Shown: positions 6,224 through 9,225 of the stretch, piece by piece
Layout of the letters: the number at the start of each line of letters is the position of its first letter
Numbering within the stretch: the stretch's first letter is position 1
Assembly (NCBI GenBank): GCA_012719015.1
Contig: JAAYBE010000329.1
Location: 1 to 9,225, forward strand
Length of the DNA: 9,225 bases
DNA from: Actinomycetota bacterium
Lineage (GTDB): Bacteria; Actinomycetota; Thermoleophilia; UBA2241
Direction of reading: 5' to 3'
Notes under the pieces: model-generated
Seen by the model: the letters and a program-made list of their open reading frames with translations, nothing else
Database searches by the model: none
What the model was told of the DNA's origin: nothing
Program-made: the position numbers and the translations under genes

Positions 6224-6940
6224 TCAGGCGGCCTTCTTCAGGCTCGCGACGTAGTCGAACACGAACGCCGCGATCAGGCCGCCGACGATCGGACCGATGA
6301 TGTAGATCGGGAACTTGGCCCAATCCGCGGCCGACCCCCCGTAGACCGTCTCGGCCAGGAACGGCCCGAACGAACGGGCCGTGTTCATCGACGCGCCGGC
6401 GATCGGGCCGGTGACGATGATGTCGGCCGCCACGACGATGCCGATGGCGACGCCGGCGAAGCCGCTCGGCGCCCGGCTGTCCACCGCGGAGCCCCAGATC
6501 ACGAGGATCAGGAACGCCGTCGTCACGAGCTCGACGAGGATCGCCTGTCCGTAACTGACGCCTTCTCCCGGGAGTGTGATCCCGAGCCCGGCGTCGACCG
6601 CCCGCTGACCCCAGATGGCGACGATCACGCTCGATGCCAGGAAGGCCCCGATGAGCTGCACGACGACGTAGGTCACCATGTCCTTGGCCGGGAAGCGTCC
6701 CGTCGCCCACAGGCAGATGCTGACCACAGGGTTGATGTGCGTGCCTGAGATGTGCCCGAACGCGTAGATCATGACGAGCACGGCGAACCCGAACGCGAGA
6801 CCGATCAACAGCAGCCCACCCATGTCCGGTCCATCGAAGACCGTGACCATGGTCACGACCGAGCCGGTACCCAGGAACACGAGCACGAAGGTGCCGATCA
6901 ACTCCGCGATGGCCCGCTTCGCAAGTGTGGGTTGTGGCAC
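6224..6940 (-). CDS. AqpM-like aquaporin / MIP channel with altered NPA motifs
   Basis: Six-helix membrane channel of the MIP family, 238 residues. It resembles methanogen AqpM in GLAFGFA (47-53), YAFGHISGTHIN (59-70), AVDSRAPSGFAG (152-163) and the C-terminal IIGPIVGGLIAAF. Both canonical NPA boxes are changed: the first is N70-P71-V72 and the second N186-T187-A188. R189 after the second box, the selectivity-filter arginine, is kept. Aligned to AqpM from memory, the filter would be F50/I174/A183/R189, and an unusual Asp173 lies next to it in helix 5. Both NPA asparagines are retained, so the channel is probably functional. The substrate is open: AqpM passes water, glycerol and small neutral molecules. 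The GTG start has the near-perfect site GGAGGTGAT (6952-6944). It stands alone between hairpins, downstream of the DUF2193 gene on the same strand. Confidence 0.9.
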   Translation of the reverse strand: MPQPTLAKRAIAELIGTFVLVFLGTGSVVTMVTVFDGPDMGGLLLIGLAFGFAVLVMIYAFGHISGTHINPVVSICLWATGRFPAKDMVTYVVVQLIGAFLASSVIVAIWGQRAVDAGLGITLPGEGVSYGQAILVELVTTAFLILVIWGSAVDSRAPSGFAGVAIGIVVAADIIVTGPIAGASMNTARSFGPFLAETVYGGSAADWAKFPIYIIGPIVGGLIAAFVFDYVASLKKAA

Positions 6941-6978
6941 GGTATCACCTCCAGTTGTGAGTGGTGCCGACGGGCGGC

Positions 6979-7018
6979 CCGGCCGGGACCGGGATACGGA
7001 GACCCCGGTCCCGGCCGG
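6979..7018. terminator. 15-bp perfect hairpin between the DUF2193 and aquaporin genes
   Basis: CCGGCCGGGACCGGG (6979-6993) is perfectly complementary to 7004-7018, with a 10-base loop. It lies 41 bases after the DUF2193 stop and is the strongest inverted repeat in the window. No U-tract follows on the minus strand, so it resembles the U-less terminators or 3'-protective hairpins of GC-rich bacteria. It separates the aquaporin transcript from the DUF2193 gene, or leads to differential expression. Confidence 0.6.
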
Positions 7019-7058
7019 CGCCCTGTCGGCGTCAGGTCAGACGCCTACGGGCGCGCGA

Positions 7059-8591
7059 TCAGACGGCGTTGGCCCACTGGCAATAGCCCTGGGCGCCGGT
7101 GCCGATACCGGTCGCGAGCGGGACGTTGCGCTTGATCAGGGTGCAGGTCGCGCAGTCCTTGCAGGCGCGCACGGGAGCGCCCGGCACGCCCGGGGCGGTG
7201 GCGACGGCGTTGGTGACCAGCGTCGCCGTGGTGCACTCCGGCGTGAGGAAGCACGGGAAGTCGGACAGGGTCATGAGGGCCGCGAAGCGCTGCGTGATCG
7301 CGCAGGCGGGATACGTGTAGCGCTGCGGGTTGTCCAGGACCTCATGGTTGTCGATCGGGCTGAGGTCGACCGGGACGCCCTTGACCATGCCGCCCTTGCC
7401 GAGCGGCTTGATGTCGAGGATGGCCTCGCCGCGCTTCAGGATGTCCATGAAGTCGACGTTGTGCAGCTCGTCGGCCTCGCCGCGGTCCGGATGCATGGCG
7501 CAGTAGTTGTGGAACCGCTTGTTGAGCAGGTCGATGACCATCGGGACCGTGAAGCTGTCCTTCCACAGGATGTACGCGGTCGCGCAGGCGGTGGAGCCGG
7601 TGGCGACGGAGAGCACGTCGTACGGGCTCTTGAAGGCGTCGGCCTCGAGCGCACGGTGCAGCGTGTTGTCGAGGACGTCCATGACGGCCTCGTAGATCGC
7701 GAACACCATGTCGTCCTTGAACATGTTGTAGGCCGACTGGGCGATGTGGTGCGCGACGTCGCCGACGCAGTACGCCGGGACGGCCGTGATGTTCGCGTAG
7801 TGGACGCCGGCCTTCATCGCCGCGACGATGGCCGGACGCATCTTCTCCTTGTAGTCCGCCATGTACTTCACGACGTCGAAGGAGCTGTGCGGGCCGTGGC
7901 CGCCGAGGTTGTGCGTGGCCATGAGGTGCGCCTGGGCGGCGGAGGGCTCACGGTACACGAACTGGAGCATCTCGACCTCGGCCTGCTCGGCCTCGGCCGC
8001 GGTCTTGCCCGACTCGAGGGCGCCGCGGAACGCAGCCGCGAGGCCGTACGAGGTGTTCATGCCCCAGGACTTGGCGGCCAGGATGGTCTTCTTGTGGTCG
8101 GCCGGGATGTCCATGTCCACCAGGATCTGGTTGACGACGTTGGGCACAGAGCCGACCGCCATGGCGAAGTCCACCACGCAGGTGGGGCCGTACATGCCGC
8201 CGTACCGGCGGACCGCCTCGCGGCCGATGAGGGCCTTGTTCTCGGCGATCGCGTCGATGAACTTCCACATCGAGGCCTTGAACTCGGGATCCTCGTCGTA
8301 CAGGACCTCGAGGATCGGCGGGGTCTGGTAGTGCTCGACGAACGGGTCGTCCTCGGGGCGCACCGTGTCGGTGAGCGAGGACATGACGTCGAAGTGGGCG
8401 TTGACCGACTTCACGTGGAGGTCGATGACTTCCTGCGACTGCCCCTCATAGGCCGTCATCTTGTTGACGGCGTCGACGTAGGGCTTGGCGTCGGTGACGT
8501 GGAACGTGCCGCCGCGGTTCGCCTTGTTCACCTCGAACACGGCTCGAGTCGCGCCAATGGCCTCGTTCACCATCTTTTCGTACAACGACAT
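7059..8591 (-). CDS. DUF2193 family protein (methanogen-associated, function unknown)
   Basis: A 510-residue soluble protein that I recognise as DUF2193, a family described mainly from methanogenic archaea and without assigned function. It starts MSLYEKMVNEA and has DAKPYVDAVNKM (34-45), a Gly/His stretch THNLGGHGPHSSFD (226-239), VPAYCVGDVAHHIAQ (271-285) and HNYCAMHPDRGEADELHN (361-378). The C-terminus is rich in cysteine (C430, C447, C453, then C477-x2-C480-x2-C483, and C504). The His and Cys clusters suggest a metal- or iron-sulfur-binding enzyme; that is inference. No signal peptide or membrane helix is apparent. The start is certain: AAGGAGGT (8603-8596) lies 5 bases before the ATG. A leader of about 150 bases with a palindrome and a hairpin separates it from the DUF2180 gene. 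It is followed by a 15-bp hairpin, then the aquaporin. Strong initiation signals suggest high expression. Confidence 0.8.
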   Translation of the reverse strand: MSLYEKMVNEAIGATRAVFEVNKANRGGTFHVTDAKPYVDAVNKMTAYEGQSQEVIDLHVKSVNAHFDVMSSLTDTVRPEDDPFVEHYQTPPILEVLYDEDPEFKASMWKFIDAIAENKALIGREAVRRYGGMYGPTCVVDFAMAVGSVPNVVNQILVDMDIPADHKKTILAAKSWGMNTSYGLAAAFRGALESGKTAAEAEQAEVEMLQFVYREPSAAQAHLMATHNLGGHGPHSSFDVVKYMADYKEKMRPAIVAAMKAGVHYANITAVPAYCVGDVAHHIAQSAYNMFKDDMVFAIYEAVMDVLDNTLHRALEADAFKSPYDVLSVATGSTACATAYILWKDSFTVPMVIDLLNKRFHNYCAMHPDRGEADELHNVDFMDILKRGEAILDIKPLGKGGMVKGVPVDLSPIDNHEVLDNPQRYTYPACAITQRFAALMTLSDFPCFLTPECTTATLVTNAVATAPGVPGAPVRACKDCATCTLIKRNVPLATGIGTGAQGYCQWANAV

Positions 8592-8641
8592 CTTTACCTC
8601 CTTGGCTCCGGTGTCCGGATCCGGTCGTCACCCTCTGTGGC

Positions 8642-8663
8642 GGACCGTCCCCCATGACGGCCC
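8642..8663 (-). other. Leader hairpin upstream of the DUF2193 gene
   Basis: In minus-strand RNA, GGGCCGUC (8663-8656) pairs with GACGGUCC (8649-8642), with one G-U wobble and the loop AUGGGG. It sits about 50 bases before the start codon. A palindrome CCGGATCCGG (8615-8624) follows before the ribosome binding site. It could be a leader structure or simply GC-rich background. Confidence 0.3.
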
Positions 8664-8733
8664 GAGGGCGAAAAGACATGCGAGTGAAGACTGCGCGGGA
8701 AGCCCGGGGGCGCCCACCGCGCGCAGGCTCGGT

Positions 8734-8749
8734 GTGACCGAACGGTCAC
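8734..8749. promoter_or_regulatory. Operator-like palindrome upstream of the DUF2193 gene
   Basis: GTGACCG-AA-CGGTCAC is a perfect 7-bp inverted repeat with a 2-bp spacer. It overlaps the stop codon of the DUF2180 gene (8746-8748) and lies about 143 bp upstream of the DUF2193 start. Symmetry and size fit a homodimeric repressor site of the TetR or GntR kind. No clear -10/-35 pair is visible beside it. Confidence 0.45.
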
Positions 8750-8955
8750 GACGAGACCAGGACCTCCTTGCACTCCGCGCAGAGGATGCGCGGCAACGGC
8801 TTCTTGGCCTTCTGGCTCGGGAAGGGGTACCCGCCTTCCCAGACCTCGACGTCCTCACGCAGCGCGTGCTCCATGCAAAGGCCCATGCCGCACACGATGC
8901 AGACGCCCACGGCGACCGTCTTCTTGCCGGCCCGCGCACACACGTAACACTCCAT
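8746..8955 (-). CDS. DUF2180 family small zinc-binding protein
   Basis: A 69-residue protein matching DUF2180, small cysteine-rich proteins known mainly from methanogenic archaea, function unknown. The ligands are C3-x2-C6, C19-x2-C22, C27-x2-H30 and C59-x2-C62. These eight residues would bind two zinc ions in an arrangement like AN1/B-box cross-brace fingers. Conserved blocks are MECYVCARAG and CIVCGMGLCMEHALRE. Zinc binding is inferred from the pattern; the protein could equally be an adaptor or a regulator. The ATG at 8955 has a modest site (AAAGGGTCAGGT). It lies upstream of the DUF2193 gene on the same strand, with the operator-like palindrome over its stop codon, so the two may share transcription or control. 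Confidence 0.85.
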   Translation of the reverse strand: MECYVCARAGKKTVAVGVCIVCGMGLCMEHALREDVEVWEGGYPFPSQKAKKPLPRILCAECKEVLVSS

Positions 8956-9021
8956 ACCTGACCCTTTCTTCGTGGACCCATCACGGGGTTCGCTGCCTGC
9001 GCAGCCGTTCGGGATGTGTAC

Positions 9022-9078
9022 TCACGGAGCGTGTCCGGAAGGCACCGGGTGGTCCCTCCTGTGCCGACGGGGCTCCAC
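9022..9078 (-). CDS. Possible 18-residue leader peptide upstream of the DUF2180 gene
   Basis: The frame GTG...TGA encodes MEPRRHRRDHPVPSGHAP, which is rich in Arg and His. Its support is the perfect Shine-Dalgarno AAGGAGGTGA at 9097-9088, which otherwise has no gene to serve. The 12-base spacer is longer than ideal. It could be a regulatory leader peptide; it could equally be a chance frame. There is no homology evidence. Confidence 0.2.
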   Translation of the reverse strand: MEPRRHRRDHPVPSGHAP

Positions 9079-9087
9079 GAGCGTGCC

Positions 9088-9097
9088 TCACCTCCTT
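9088..9097 (-). promoter_or_regulatory. Perfect Shine-Dalgarno sequence without an obvious gene
   Basis: AAGGAGGTGA on the minus strand is complementary to the 16S rRNA tail over its whole length. It is 132 bases upstream of the DUF2180 start, so it does not serve that gene. The nearest start is the GTG at 9078. It may mark a leader peptide or a ribosome standby site. Confidence 0.4.
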
Positions 9098-9104
9098 CTC
9101 TCAC

Positions 9105-9122
9105 CCTGGTCTCTCGACCTGG
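9105..9122 (-). other. Small hairpin with a GAGA tetraloop
   Basis: In minus-strand RNA, CCAGGUC-GAGA-GACCAGG forms four pairs closing a GNRA tetraloop, an A-A mismatch and two further C-G pairs. It stands 7 bases before the perfect Shine-Dalgarno sequence and just downstream of the long hairpin, suggesting a structured leader. Confidence 0.3.
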
Positions 9123-9124
9123 AT

Positions 9125-9169
9125 GCACAAAGCCGGACTGCCTTGGTGACTGGCAGCCCGGCTGTGTGC
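9125..9169 (-). terminator. Long hairpin upstream of the DUF2180 gene (terminator or structured leader)
   Basis: Positions 9125-9142 pair with 9152-9169 around a 9-base loop. The stem has 16 Watson-Crick pairs and two irregular positions. On the minus strand one of these (9137/9157) becomes a G-U pair, so the minus-strand RNA folds slightly better than the plus-strand RNA. There is no U-tract after it. It is either the end of a gene beyond the right edge or part of the DUF2180 leader. Confidence 0.4.
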
Positions 9170-9225
9170 GCAACGCGGGAAGTGTTCGTCAGCCTGGGGC
9201 CATCCCTCCGCGGGGGTAGCCACGA

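Larger units (their letters stand above)
8956..9225 (-). other. Leader/intergenic region with hairpins, no recognised protein gene
   Basis: No recognisable protein, tRNA or named riboswitch could be found in this stretch on either strand. It holds a long hairpin (9125-9169), a small GNRA-type hairpin (9105-9122) and a full-length Shine-Dalgarno sequence (9088-9097) followed by an 18-codon open frame (9022-9078). All read sensibly on the minus strand as the 5' leader of the DUF2180 gene, but the right edge of the window cuts off what lies upstream. Confidence 0.4.

Noticed and set aside
6771..8657. Long plus-strand open frame opposite the aquaporin and DUF2193 genes
   Set aside because: It crosses two real minus-strand genes and the 15-bp hairpin, and the translation is biased Val/Arg/His/Asp repeats without a recognisable domain.
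8956..9225. Cobalamin, SAM, TPP, glycine or fluoride riboswitch
   Set aside because: None of the diagnostic core sequences I can recall, such as the B12 box, is present on either strand; only generic hairpins are seen.
1..9225. tRNA, rRNA, CRISPR array, insertion sequence or phage genes
   Set aside because: No cloverleaf, spaced direct repeats, transposase or integrase motifs or terminal repeats were seen; the gene content is metabolic throughout.

Overview
This is a GC-rich bacterial window. It has strong Shine-Dalgarno sites, GTG as well as ATG starts, and almost only TGA stops. Its content is a tetrahydromethanopterin (H4MPT) one-carbon gene cluster followed by several protein families best known from methanogenic archaea. 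MtdB is a bacterial enzyme of H4MPT-using methylotrophs and planctomycetes, so I read the host as a bacterium that carries archaeal-type C1 genes. A high-GC lineage such as Actinomycetota is possible, but the window does not settle the phylum.

Layout, left to right. Positions 1-3192, all minus strand, form a tight operon transcribed mtdB -> ATP-grasp protein (COG2232/Orf17-like) -> fhcA. It has GTGA and TGATG junctions, and fhcA runs off the left edge. Positions 3325-3915 hold a lone plus-strand DUF447 gene, divergent from mtdB and convergent with the next operon, which it overlaps by 6 bases. Positions 3910-6075 (minus) form a second operon: isf-like iron-sulfur flavoprotein -> dmrB (dihydromethanopterin reductase) -> mptG (beta-RFAP synthase). 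Positions 6224-6940 (minus) encode an AqpM-like aquaporin with altered NPA motifs. Positions 7059-8591 (minus) encode a 510-residue DUF2193 protein. Positions 8746-8955 (minus) encode a 69-residue DUF2180 zinc-ribbon-like protein. Positions 8956-9225 hold no recognisable protein gene, but contain a long hairpin, a small GNRA-type hairpin and an unusually perfect Shine-Dalgarno sequence.

How it fits together. MptG makes the first committed intermediate of the methanopterin arm, and DmrB performs the final reduction to H4MPT. The flavoprotein next to dmrB is a candidate electron donor. MtdB oxidises methylene-H4MPT, and FhcA belongs to the complex that releases the C1 unit as formate, or interconverts it with CO2 via formyl-methanofuran. 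The ATP-grasp and DUF447 proteins are uncharacterised companions of this pathway. Fae, Mch, Ftr and the other Fhc/Fwd subunits are not here and probably lie elsewhere. The right half (aquaporin, DUF2193, DUF2180) is the least understood part. It contains two families without known function in one short same-strand block, separated by palindromes and stable hairpins, and is the best candidate for an undescribed system.
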